9,508 nucleotides of DNA from JBLHKE01 sp047619485. GTDB taxonomy: Bacteria; Verrucomicrobiota; Verrucomicrobiia; Verrucomicrobiales; DEV007. Below, piece by piece: positions 1-6,401 of the stretch. Within the stretch, counting starts at the first letter, position 1. Each line of letters starts with the position of its first letter. The DNA lies in the NCBI GenBank assembly GCA_047619485.1, contig JBLHKE010000273.1, forward strand, positions 1-9,508, in the 5' to 3' direction. The notes below the pieces were generated by a model. The model worked only from the letters and a program-made list of their open reading frames with translations, made no database searches and was not told the DNA's origin. Position numbers and translations under genes: made by a program.

Positions 1-1155
1 GTTCAGCTTGCCTGCTTTGAATAGATCGCGCCACTCGCGGTAGGCGATCATCTTGTAGCGGTAGTCGTTCTGCAGGCTGTCGAAGTTGAACGGCTGGTAG
101 TTGCGCTGGTAGGTGAAGTTGGCTTTGCGCAGGGTGCGGACGAGATCGTATTTCTCGTCGAAACGATCGGCGTATCCAAAGGCGGTATCGCGCTTTTCCA
201 CGGCACCCCAGGTGACGCCGTTGCCTAGGAAGGATTTTCCATCGATTCCCTGTGGGATGGCCGCTCCGGCCAGGTTGAGCACGGTGGGTCCGAAATCGAT
301 GAAGCTGACGAAGCCCTTGGCGCGCGAGCCCGGTTTCGCATCGACGAGGTGTTTAAAGTTTTCTGGGATGCGCACGACCAGCGGGACATGCAGTCCGCTC
401 TCGTAGGCATATCCCTTGCCGCGCGGCAACACGCCACCGTGGTCGCCGAAATAGAACACGAAGGTGTTTTCGAGTTCGCCGTCCTTCTCAAGGTCGGCGA
501 TCACCTGTCCGACTAGGCCATCGATGGTGCGAATGCTATCGCGGTAGCGCGCGTGCGTGTAGCGGAAGGTCGGGGTGTCCGGGTGGTAGGGCGGTAGTTG
601 GATGGTTTTCGGATCGGTCTTGGTCGGCTGGCTCTCCATCTGCTGCTTGGAGAAATGCAGGGATCCTTCGTGGGATTGGGCGAAGGTTACTTTGTGGAAG
701 AACGGCTGACCCTCTTTGCGATTATGCCAGTGGGATTTCCTTGAGGAATCATCCCAGACGTCCTTGCTCTTGATCGCGTTGTAGTCCTCCTTCGAGCGAT
801 TGGTGGTGTAGTAGCCCGCATCGCGGAGGTAGGCGGGGAACATGCGCAATCCCTCTGGCATCGGCGCCATGGCGCTGCGGCGATGGTACTGGGTGCCGAT
901 GCGCGGGGCGTAGCAACTGGTGATAAGGGTTGATCGGGCGACGGAGCAGACCGGGGCGTTGGAGAAGGCGTGGTCGTAGGTGATGCCGCGCTCGGCCATC
1001 TGGACGATGTTTGGTGTTGGGGCACCACCGGGGAAAAAGTGCTCGAGGTAATGGTGGGAATTGTCCTCTGAGATAATCCAGACGAAGTTCGGTTTTTCGG
1101 CGGCTTGGGAGCTGGTGGTGAGGAGGAAGAGCAGGAGGGCGGCTAGGTTTTTCAT
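1..1155 (-). CDS. Secreted sulfatase (S1-type), 3' end cut by window edge
   Basis: A formylglycine-type sulfatase that should hydrolyse a sulfate ester or N-sulfate on a glycan outside the cytoplasm. The frame is open from the ATG at 1155 to base 1 (385 codons), so the C-terminus is missing. Residues 1-19 are a Sec signal peptide (KNLAALLLFLL core, SQAA cleavage region). Visible hallmarks are the metal-site start WIISEDNS (E30, D31), the modification segment PVCSVARS with Cys70 and Arg74, and the second metal/active-site stretch FGDHGG (D238, H239), followed by KGYAYESGLHVPL. The Cys motif reads C-S-V-A-R, with Val where the textbook motif has Pro or Ala. The overall pattern suggests the heparan N-sulfatase-like branch, but the substrate cannot be read from sequence. 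It lies 78 nt downstream of the other sulfatase on the same strand and is probably co-transcribed. No Shine-Dalgarno is seen. Confidence 0.93.
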   Translation of the reverse strand, partial: MKNLAALLLFLLTTSSQAAEKPNFVWIISEDNSHHYLEHFFPGGAPTPNIVQMAERGITYDHAFSNAPVCSVARSTLITSCYAPRIGTQYHRRSAMAPMPEGLRMFPAYLRDAGYYTTNRSKEDYNAIKSKDVWDDSSRKSHWHNRKEGQPFFHKVTFAQSHEGSLHFSKQQMESQPTKTDPKTIQLPPYHPDTPTFRYTHARYRDSIRTIDGLVGQVIADLEKDGELENTFVFYFGDHGGVLPRGKGYAYESGLHVPLVVRIPENFKHLVDAKPGSRAKGFVSFIDFGPTVLNLAGAAIPQGIDGKSFLGNGVTWGAVEKRDTAFGYADRFDEKYDLVRTLRKANFTYQRNYQPFNFDSLQNDYRYKMIAYREWRDLFKAGKLN

Positions 1156-1159
1156 GGAT

Positions 1160-1229
1160 GGCGGGATTCTTCGGGGGGCGAGATGCTCCTGGCTCCTTGG
1201 TGGGATGCTTTGGGGGGAGGCGGGACGCT
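1160..1229 (-). repeat. Four near-copies of an 11-bp motif between the sulfatase genes
   Basis: The 78-nt gap between the two sulfatase genes holds four copies of ggcgggatgct (plus strand), at 1160-1170, 1177-1187, 1199-1209 and 1219-1229. Each differs from this consensus at exactly one base. Copy starts are 17, 22 and 20 bp apart, roughly two helical turns. On the transcribed strand the unit reads AGCATCCCGCC. They could be binding sites for a regulator, an RNA element in the intercistronic region, or a decayed tandem duplication. No -35/-10 pair stands out here. Confidence 0.45.
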
Positions 1230-1233
1230 CTGG

Positions 1234-3057
1234 TTACTTGAAGGCTGAGCGGGCCATGATGTCGAAGTTCTGGGCGGCGGCGGCGACTTGTTTCTGTGGG
1301 CCGGTCATCTTGATGAAGACTGGTCCATCGGAAAGTTCGATGATCGCGCCGCGCAGGGCGTGGTTGGCCTTGGGGATTTTTTGACCAAATGGAGGACCGC
1401 TCATGTAGGTGCCTTTGGCGGTGACGGTGGTGATCTTGGTCTTGTCAGCGCCGACTTTGTCCGTTTTTGAGGTGAGATCGCTCGGATCTTGGAACTGTTT
1501 CATCCAGCGATCGACATTGGCTTGGGTGCCACCGCCTTGGCCCGCGCCGAAGTAGAAAAAAACGATCTCGGTCTCGCCGGTCTTGAACTGCGCTTTGCGC
1601 ATGTTGGAGGCCGGTTGTTGTTTCTCCCATTTCGCTGGTGCTGCGAATTTTTTGCCTGCTACCTCGAATGCCTGAGTCTTAGTGGCGGCTTTTTTGCCGT
1701 TGCCTTTCTTCTTTTTACCACCGCGTTTCTGATGCTCTTTCGCGGCGAGTTCGGTGGCCTGGCCAAGGTCACCCTGTTGCTTCATCCAGCGGTCGAGTTG
1801 CTCGGAGAGTTCGGTGACGATCGTGGCGTGCTCGGGGTCGCCGGCGAGATTGGTGAGGTTCCATGGGTCGGAGTCGCAGTCGTACAACTCCTCAGCCGGC
1901 CGTTTGGTGTATCTACCAGTGATCTGCTTCGCCTGCTCATCGCCAGCCTCGGCTTTGGCCAGCCATTCCTTGAAGTAGGGATGGGTGTAGACGGTGTTTT
2001 TAAAATCGACTTCTGGGCTCAGGTTGCGGATGTAGCGATAGCGTTTGTCGCGCACGCTGCGGATGCCGTAATGGGGAGAGCCGCTGTTGATGCCGCGTGT
2101 CGTGTGGATGCCGTAGCTGAATGCTTTGTGCTGGTCTGTTTTTCCCTGGAGGACTGGGAGGAAAGATTTTCCTTCGAGAATTTCAGGAATGTTGGTGCCG
2201 GTAGCTTCGAGGAAGGTGGGGACAATGTCGACGTATTCGACCATGGCATCGGTCTGGCTGCCGGGTTTGATCTTTCCGGGCCAGCGGGCGATGAAGCCAC
2301 TCTGTAGGCCGCGCTCGTAGCAGGTCCATTTGGCGAATGGGAAGGCGTTGCCCTGCTCGCTGAGCACGAGGACGAGGGTGTTGTCGGCAATGCCGTGCTT
2401 ATCGAGCAACTTCATGAGTTCGCCGACCTGCCAGTCGTAGTAGGTAATCTCGGCGAGGTATTTCGAGAACTGCTCTCGGGTCGTCGGCGTGTCGACGTAG
2501 TGCGGAGGGAGTTTGATTTCGTCTGGCGGGTAGGCGGAAGCGTCACCCAAGGTGTATGGCATGTGCGGTTCGTTCGAGCAGGCGAACAGGCAGAATGGGT
2601 TCCCTGACTGCTTCGACTTGGCCATCATCTGGTCGATGACCTTGAGGTCTGGATTGTTTTTTACACCAGAGTATTGGAACGGGAATACCTCTTTCGGTGC
2701 GACGTGGCTCTTGCCGGATAATGCAACCGAGTAGCCCGTGTCGCCGAGGTAGTGGGCGATCGATTTGGTGCCGGGCTTGGCGAAGGTGTGGTTCGGGTAG
2801 GCGCCGGATTTGACCGGGTAGAGTCCGGTGTAGAGGCAGTGGCGAGTCGGGCTGCACATCGGAGCTGCCTGGTAGCAGTGGTTGAATTTCAGACCCTGCG
2901 TTGCGAGTTTGTCGAGGTTGGGGGTCTTGGCCTGACCTCCGTAGACGCCGAGGTCGGAGAAGGTGCAGTCATCGGCGATGATCAGCAGAAGGTTCGGGCG
3001 TTCTACCGCGAGCGCGCAGATGGGGAACAGTAGGGCGAGGGCAAATAGGATTTTCAT
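1234..3057 (-). CDS. Secreted sulfatase (S1-type) with C-terminal extra domain
   Basis: A 607-residue sulfatase. Residues 1-17 form a Sec signal peptide (cleavage after ALA). The catalytic domain spans about 20-430: metal ligands D29/D30 (IIADDC), modification motif CSPTR with Cys68 and Arg72, GKSH (K116, H118), EPH (H165), and the distal segment LSEQGN...FAKWTC (E234, Q235, K243). E-Q replaces the more usual D-N there. Residues 440-462 are a Lys/Gly-rich linker. Residues 463-607 form a second domain with the blocks APAKW, NMRKAQF, FFYFGAGQGGG, NVDRWMKQF and ALRGAI, resembling small uncharacterised secreted proteins of Planctomycetota/Verrucomicrobiota. The frame can be extended to a TTG at 3084, overlapping the thrH stop, but the ATG at 3057 places the signal peptide at the N-terminus. 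The gene starts 20 nt after thrH, so co-transcription is likely. Substrate unknown. Confidence 0.95.
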   Translation of the reverse strand: MKILFALALLFPICALAVERPNLLLIIADDCTFSDLGVYGGQAKTPNLDKLATQGLKFNHCYQAAPMCSPTRHCLYTGLYPVKSGAYPNHTFAKPGTKSIAHYLGDTGYSVALSGKSHVAPKEVFPFQYSGVKNNPDLKVIDQMMAKSKQSGNPFCLFACSNEPHMPYTLGDASAYPPDEIKLPPHYVDTPTTREQFSKYLAEITYYDWQVGELMKLLDKHGIADNTLVLVLSEQGNAFPFAKWTCYERGLQSGFIARWPGKIKPGSQTDAMVEYVDIVPTFLEATGTNIPEILEGKSFLPVLQGKTDQHKAFSYGIHTTRGINSGSPHYGIRSVRDKRYRYIRNLSPEVDFKNTVYTHPYFKEWLAKAEAGDEQAKQITGRYTKRPAEELYDCDSDPWNLTNLAGDPEHATIVTELSEQLDRWMKQQGDLGQATELAAKEHQKRGGKKKKGNGKKAATKTQAFEVAGKKFAAPAKWEKQQPASNMRKAQFKTGETEIVFFYFGAGQGGGTQANVDRWMKQFQDPSDLTSKTDKVGADKTKITTVTAKGTYMSGPPFGQKIPKANHALRGAIIELSDGPVFIKMTGPQKQVAAAAQNFDIMARSAFK

Positions 3058-3077
3058 GATCTTGGGACGGGTGCTCT

Positions 3078-3689
3078 CTACCAATCTGCGCTGGCGGATT
3101 CGAAGGCTTGTTTCATCTCCTCGTAGTTGCGTGTGACTGGGAATTGCGGGAACTCGGCGATGACGTTCTCGGGCGGGCAGAAGAGGATGCCGGCTTCCGC
3201 TTGGCCGAGCATGGTGGTGTCGTTGTAGGAGTCCCCGGCAGCGGCGACTTTGAAGTTGAGGCCTTGGAAGGCTTTAACCGCGGCGCGTTTTTGATCTTCT
3301 TGGCGAAGTTTGAAGTCGGTGATCTGGCCTTCAGAGGAGATCTCTAGCTTGTGGCAGAAGAGGGTAGGGTAGTCGAGCTGGCGCATCAGTGGTGCGGCGA
3401 ACTCGTAGAAGGTGTCCGAGAGGATGACGACTTGGAAATGCTCTTTGAGCCAGTAGAGGAAGTCCTTTGCTCCCTCCATCGGTCCCATGTCGTCGATGAC
3501 GGCCTGAATGTCAGATATCTTCAAGCCATTCTCGTCACAGATGCGCAGGCGTTGCGCCATCAGTTCGGAATAGACTGGGATGTCGCGTGTGGTCGCGCGC
3601 AGGGCGTCGATTCCCGTGCGCTTGGCGACATTGATCCAGATCTCTGGGACGAGGACTCCTTCTAGATCTAGGCAGGCGACTTTTGACAT
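3078..3689 (-). CDS. thrH: Bifunctional phosphoserine phosphatase / homoserine phosphotransferase ThrH
   Basis: A HAD-superfamily cytoplasmic enzyme. Characterised ThrH dephosphorylates phosphoserine and can pass the phosphate to homoserine, linking serine and threonine metabolism. The 203-residue protein matches the family's usual length of about 205 and keeps its typical stretches, e.g. ACLDLEGVLVPEIWI and VVILSDTFYEF. HAD motifs seen: nucleophile Asp8 and Glu10 (DLEGVL), Ser91 (LSDTF), Lys134, and GDSYND with Asp153 and Asp157. The family normally has Glu, not Asp, at the second motif I position, so E10 is expected. There is no signal peptide. It sits between genes for secreted enzymes, 68 nt after the DUF1080 gene and 20 nt before a sulfatase. 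A candidate promoter of its own lies just upstream. A purely biosynthetic role is the default; why it sits here is unclear. Confidence 0.92.
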   Translation of the reverse strand: MSKVACLDLEGVLVPEIWINVAKRTGIDALRATTRDIPVYSELMAQRLRICDENGLKISDIQAVIDDMGPMEGAKDFLYWLKEHFQVVILSDTFYEFAAPLMRQLDYPTLFCHKLEISSEGQITDFKLRQEDQKRAAVKAFQGLNFKVAAAGDSYNDTTMLGQAEAGILFCPPENVIAEFPQFPVTRNYEEMKQAFESASADW

Positions 3690-3718
3690 GGATTGGGATT
3701 TGGACTTTTATCCGCAGA

Positions 3719-3747
3719 TTTACACAGACCTTTTTTGTCAGTGACAA
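3719..3747 (-). promoter_or_regulatory. Candidate promoter for thrH
   Basis: On the minus strand TTGTCA (3742-3747; five of six bases match the -35 consensus) is followed after 17 bp by TGTAAA (3719-3724; four of six match the -10). A start about 7 nt further would give a leader of roughly 20-25 nt before the thrH ATG at 3689. The -35 lies inside a perfect dyad. This is consensus matching only. If real, thrH and the following sulfatase could be expressed separately from the DUF1080 gene. Confidence 0.4.
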
Positions 3748-3748
3748 A
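3734..3748. promoter_or_regulatory. Perfect 15-bp dyad, possible operator for thrH
   Basis: TTTGTCA and TGACAAA flank a single central G, giving 7 of 7 paired positions. The dyad lies between the DUF1080 stop and the thrH start and overlaps the candidate thrH -35 box. As RNA it could form only a short 6-bp hairpin, and the minus-strand transcript has an A-run rather than a U-run after it. A dimeric repressor site is therefore more likely than a terminator. The cognate regulator is not in the window. Confidence 0.45.
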
Positions 3749-3757
3749 TGGGAAGTG

Positions 3758-4684
3758 CTAAATTTCTTTGATCCAGATGTTGCGATAGCGGACTGGGTTG
3801 CCGTGACCTTGCAGGACGATCGGCCCCTCGGGGATTTCCTTTTTACCACCGCCTGCGCCGGTTCCTTTTGGCAGCTCGACGTCGTCGTGAATTTTCACGC
3901 CGTTGTGCAGAACGGTGATGCGGGCGTTCTTGACCTTCTTTTCACCTTCAAATCTGGCTGCGGTGAAGGTGATGTCATAGGTCTGCCAAGTGAGTGGTGG
4001 CAACGACATGTTGGTGTCGGCCAGCTTGAATTTGTAGAGGCAACCGCACCACTGTTTCGGATCGGATGGCGGCTTCTGCTTCCAGGATTTGATGTCGTAG
4101 TTGAGACCGAAACTATCGAGCACTTGGGTCTCGTAGCGGTAGTGGGTGTAGATCCCGCTGTTGCCGCGATCCTGGCTGCCGGGGGTGGTGTCGGGTTTGA
4201 AGGGGAGTCGGAATTCGATGTGGAGTTGGAAATCACCGAAGTTGTCGTTGGTCTGCGTGCCGGACTCGAGCAGGCCTTCGAATACCTTACCCTTCTTCCA
4301 GGCGTCAGCGTTTTTTCCATCGAACAGGACGACGGCGTCGGCGGGAGGTTCTTGGCCGAGCGTCGGGCTCTTGCGTTCTACACGTTTGGTTCCTTTGAGA
4401 ATTTCTTCAACCTCGGCGGTGGTGCCGTTTTTTTGGGTGATGGCCGATCGATCCCAGCCCGCGCCTGGAAGGCCGCCTTGGTAGTGGCTGGTTTGAAATG
4501 TTCCCTTGCCAAGAGCGATGACTTGGATGGCGCCAGTAGCGTTGGTGTATTCGCCCTGGACTAGAAAATCAGGATTCTCATTGGCGGCTTTGTCAGGATC
4601 GGTCCAGGTTGAACCGCCATTTTTGTTGTCTGCCAAGGACAGTGCTGGCGCGATGATGAGCAGGATTCCAAATAGATACTTCAT
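3758..4684 (-). CDS. Secreted DUF1080 protein (3-keto-disaccharide hydrolase-like)
   Basis: A 308-residue exported protein. The signal peptide is about 1-18 (KYLFGILLIIAPALSLA). The DUF1080/PF06439 domain covers about 115-308, a concanavalin-like beta-sandwich that starts with VVLFDGKNADAW (118-129) and ends in GNPVRYRNIWIKEI. Other family blocks seen are FGDFQLHIEFRLP (149-161), RGNSGIY (173-179), YETQVLDSFG (184-193), WQTYDITF (233-240) and the HNGVKIHDD loop. The family is linked to cleavage of 3-keto-glycosides made by C3 oxidation of sugars; activity here is inferred. Residues 35-80 form an extra N-terminal block (FLVQGEY, QVIALG, GGLPGAGWD). The protein has a Cys pair in WCGCLYK (C213, C215), possibly a disulfide. 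It is the first gene of the minus-strand cluster, with its own promoter 8 nt upstream of the ATG. Confidence 0.92.
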   Translation of the reverse strand: MKYLFGILLIIAPALSLADNKNGGSTWTDPDKAANENPDFLVQGEYTNATGAIQVIALGKGTFQTSHYQGGLPGAGWDRSAITQKNGTTAEVEEILKGTKRVERKSPTLGQEPPADAVVLFDGKNADAWKKGKVFEGLLESGTQTNDNFGDFQLHIEFRLPFKPDTTPGSQDRGNSGIYTHYRYETQVLDSFGLNYDIKSWKQKPPSDPKQWCGCLYKFKLADTNMSLPPLTWQTYDITFTAARFEGEKKVKNARITVLHNGVKIHDDVELPKGTGAGGGKKEIPEGPIVLQGHGNPVRYRNIWIKEI

Positions 4685-4692
4685 GTGCCGCT

Positions 4693-4721
4693 ATTGAACA
4701 CGGGGCGGCGCGGGGTGTCAA
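4693..4721 (-). promoter_or_regulatory. Sigma70-like promoter, probably giving a leaderless DUF1080 mRNA
   Basis: On the minus strand a perfect TTGACA (4716-4721) is followed by a 17-bp GC-rich spacer and TTCAAT (4693-4698; four of six -10 bases, including the key A and T positions). Only 8 nt separate the -10 from the ATG at 4684. A normal start point 6-8 nt downstream of the -10 would fall at or within a base or two of the ATG, so the transcript should be leaderless. There is no Shine-Dalgarno in the intervening GCGGCAC-type sequence. Confidence 0.6.
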
Positions 4722-4735
4722 TGAGGGCTAGTGCT

Positions 4736-4783
4736 ACAAGTCCATTAGCTGTTTTCCGCAATTCGAACCGCGCAGGGACTTGT
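4736..4783 (-). other. Inverted repeat directly after the sulfotransferase stop codon
   Basis: Perfect 8-bp arms, acaagtcc (4736-4743) and ggacttgt (4776-4783), enclose 32 nt that can itself form a small GC stem around TTCGAA. The distal arm abuts the TAG stop at 4784-4786. It may be a 3' end structure or weak terminator for the sulfotransferase transcript, insulating the DUF1080 promoter just downstream. There is no U-run after the stem, so a classic intrinsic terminator is not supported. Confidence 0.3.
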
Positions 4784-6370
4784 CTACTCGTAGCCTAGTG
4801 GTTTGATGAGTGGCTCGAGTTCGTTGTAGTAGGCGGCGAGCGGTTCCTCGTAGTGTTGCCAGCGTCCGACTGAGTCCTGGTGAACGTTGGGAAGGATGAC
4901 GCTTGGGTCGTGGTCGATCTCTAGGAACTCGCAGATGTGGGCGACTTCGGTGCTCGGGTCGGCGACGAGTTCCTCGTAGCGCACCTCGATGAACTGGGAT
5001 GGGTCGAGTAGCTCGCGGAAGTGCAGCCAGGTGCCGAGTTCGGAGTTGATCTTGTCGGCGGCATCGAAGGGGTGTGCGAGGGCGACGGTGTTTCTCTCGG
5101 GTGCGAAGTGGGCGAACAGGGAGGACACCAGAACGTCACGGGGATCGCGGATCGAGACGATGATTTTTCCTTTTGGGACGATGCGCAGAAAGCTCGGGAT
5201 CAGGTGGATGGTCGCCGGGCTGTGGTCGATTAGGACTTCTGGCTGTGCCTCCCGATCAGGCAGGCACTGAAGCAAGAGTTCACGGTAGCGGATGGCTTCT
5301 TTCTGGCGTCGGGCATCGTCCATCGTGCGGAACAATTCGGTGCTACGCGATTTCTCATCCTCGTCTCCGGCCATCAGTGCTGCCGGAAAAATGTCATCGG
5401 CGAAAGCCGTGATGTGGTTGGCGACGGCGATGGCGGGTTGTCGGTCGAGCAGCGAGCCGATGAGGTTGGTCCCGCTGCGGAAGGGGGCTGTCATGAGAGC
5501 TAGCGGGGGAGTCTCCTCATCGGCGGCTTCCTTGAGGCGCGCCCACTTCTTGAGGTGGGTCGTCTTGACTGCATGGCGCAGGTGCAGTAGCACGGGGTCG
5601 ATCGCCTCCGCCTCGTCACGTGCTTTGGTTGAAATCCGATCGAGCGCTGCGTTGCTATCCATCATTGTTTCGAAAGCCTCCTCATAGTCCCCCTCGCGTT
5701 CTTGGATGGTGGCGGTCATCGACAAGGCTTCACCGCGCACCAGCGGCCGGACGCCGGGCTCGGAGAGTTCGACTAGGATCGCGTAGGCGTAATCTGGATC
5801 GTCCTGTTGCGTGAGTAGTTTGGCGTGGAGCAAGCGTGCTTCGTCTGAATCTGGCTTCGTCGCGAGTGCCCGGCCGACGTACTCGAGAGCCTTCGTCGGT
5901 TCGTCGTCATCGGCCAGGAGAGCTGCGAGTTCGAGGTTCGCCACGGCATGATCAGGATTTTTTTCCAAGACTTTCTCCAGGCAGCGCGAGGCGTCCTGTG
6001 GTCGTTTGGCGATGCGGTAGGCCTGGGCGGCCTCGACCAATTGATCGGACTTACCCGCAGAGATCTTTTCGAGCTGTGCGAGGATCTTGGCCGCCTTGTC
6101 TGCTTGGAATCGCGAACCAAACGCGCGGGCGGCGTCGATGAGCGCCATCGGGTGCTTGGGTTGGCGGCGGATGGCTTTGTCGAAGCGGTGCAGTGCCTCG
6201 GCAAATCGCCCCCTTTCCCAGCTTGAGCGGGCGTTCACCAGGTCCGGGCAGTCTTTCTGGGGCTTTGTTCGTTGTTTTTTTCCCATCCGGAGTTTTGTCG
6301 AAGATGTTTGGCGTGCCTGTGATGTTCTGTCGAGCCTCTTTTGTTGGGTCGTTGAGAGCGATTTGTTCAT
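4784..6370 (-). CDS. TPR-sulfotransferase fusion protein
   Basis: A predicted 528-residue PAPS-dependent sulfotransferase with an N-terminal TPR array. Residues 1-40 are basic and Ser/Thr/Gln-rich with no signal peptide. Residues ~41-250 are TPR-like helix pairs (e.g. RFAEALHRFDKAIRRQPKHP, then AVANLELAALLADDDEPTKALEY). The sulfotransferase domain spans ~288-528: a 5'-phosphosulfate loop TAPFRSGTN (294-302), a 3'-phosphate motif VSIRDPRDVLVSS (405-417), and a late SVGRWQHY segment (500-507). The acceptor may be a glycan, small molecule or protein; it cannot be told from sequence. The ATG at 6370 is chosen because GGTGATCC, complementary to the usual 16S 3' tail, precedes it at good spacing. 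The ATG at 6286 (residue 29) is the alternative; the frame also extends to a TTG at 6493, which would overlap the SOUL gene. It diverges from the SOUL gene. Confidence 0.87.
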   Translation of the reverse strand: MNKSLSTTQQKRLDRTSQARQTSSTKLRMGKKQRTKPQKDCPDLVNARSSWERGRFAEALHRFDKAIRRQPKHPMALIDAARAFGSRFQADKAAKILAQLEKISAGKSDQLVEAAQAYRIAKRPQDASRCLEKVLEKNPDHAVANLELAALLADDDEPTKALEYVGRALATKPDSDEARLLHAKLLTQQDDPDYAYAILVELSEPGVRPLVRGEALSMTATIQEREGDYEEAFETMMDSNAALDRISTKARDEAEAIDPVLLHLRHAVKTTHLKKWARLKEAADEETPPLALMTAPFRSGTNLIGSLLDRQPAIAVANHITAFADDIFPAALMAGDEDEKSRSTELFRTMDDARRQKEAIRYRELLLQCLPDREAQPEVLIDHSPATIHLIPSFLRIVPKGKIIVSIRDPRDVLVSSLFAHFAPERNTVALAHPFDAADKINSELGTWLHFRELLDPSQFIEVRYEELVADPSTEVAHICEFLEIDHDPSVILPNVHQDSVGRWQHYEEPLAAYYNELEPLIKPLGYE

Positions 6371-6371
6371 C

Positions 6372-6390
6372 CGGATCACCCGGTGAACCG
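6372..6390. promoter_or_regulatory. 19-bp imperfect palindrome in the divergent gap
   Basis: The sequence cggatcacccggtgaaccg pairs at 8 of 9 positions around a central C (only the a-a at 6375/6387 fails). It fills most of the 31 bp between the sulfotransferase ATG (6370) and the SOUL ATG (6402), so a bound protein could affect both. Part of it also serves as the presumed ribosome-binding sequence (GGTGATCC) of the sulfotransferase. A weak minus-strand promoter, TTAGCA-18-TACGAT, can be drawn at 6397-6426 inside the SOUL gene, which would put the dyad right after the start point. Confidence 0.45.
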
Positions 6391-6401
6391 TAAAGAATCG
6401 T

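Noticed and set aside
1489..2307. Long plus-strand open frame (272 codons) opposite the second sulfatase
   Set aside because: It mirrors a clearly real sulfatase gene, shows no recognisable motif, and is expected from the GC-biased third codon positions of the minus-strand gene.
3058..3084. TTG extension of the second sulfatase overlapping the thrH stop
   Set aside because: It would put nine charged/polar residues before a textbook signal peptide; the ATG at 3057 is better.
3734..3748. Dyad after the DUF1080 stop as an intrinsic terminator
   Set aside because: On the minus strand the hairpin is short, AT-rich and followed by an A-run, not a U-run.
3683..4564. Long plus-strand open frame (293 codons) opposite the DUF1080 gene
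   Set aside because: It starts at a TTG, its translation has no family pattern, and it is fully explained as the antisense of the DUF1080 gene.
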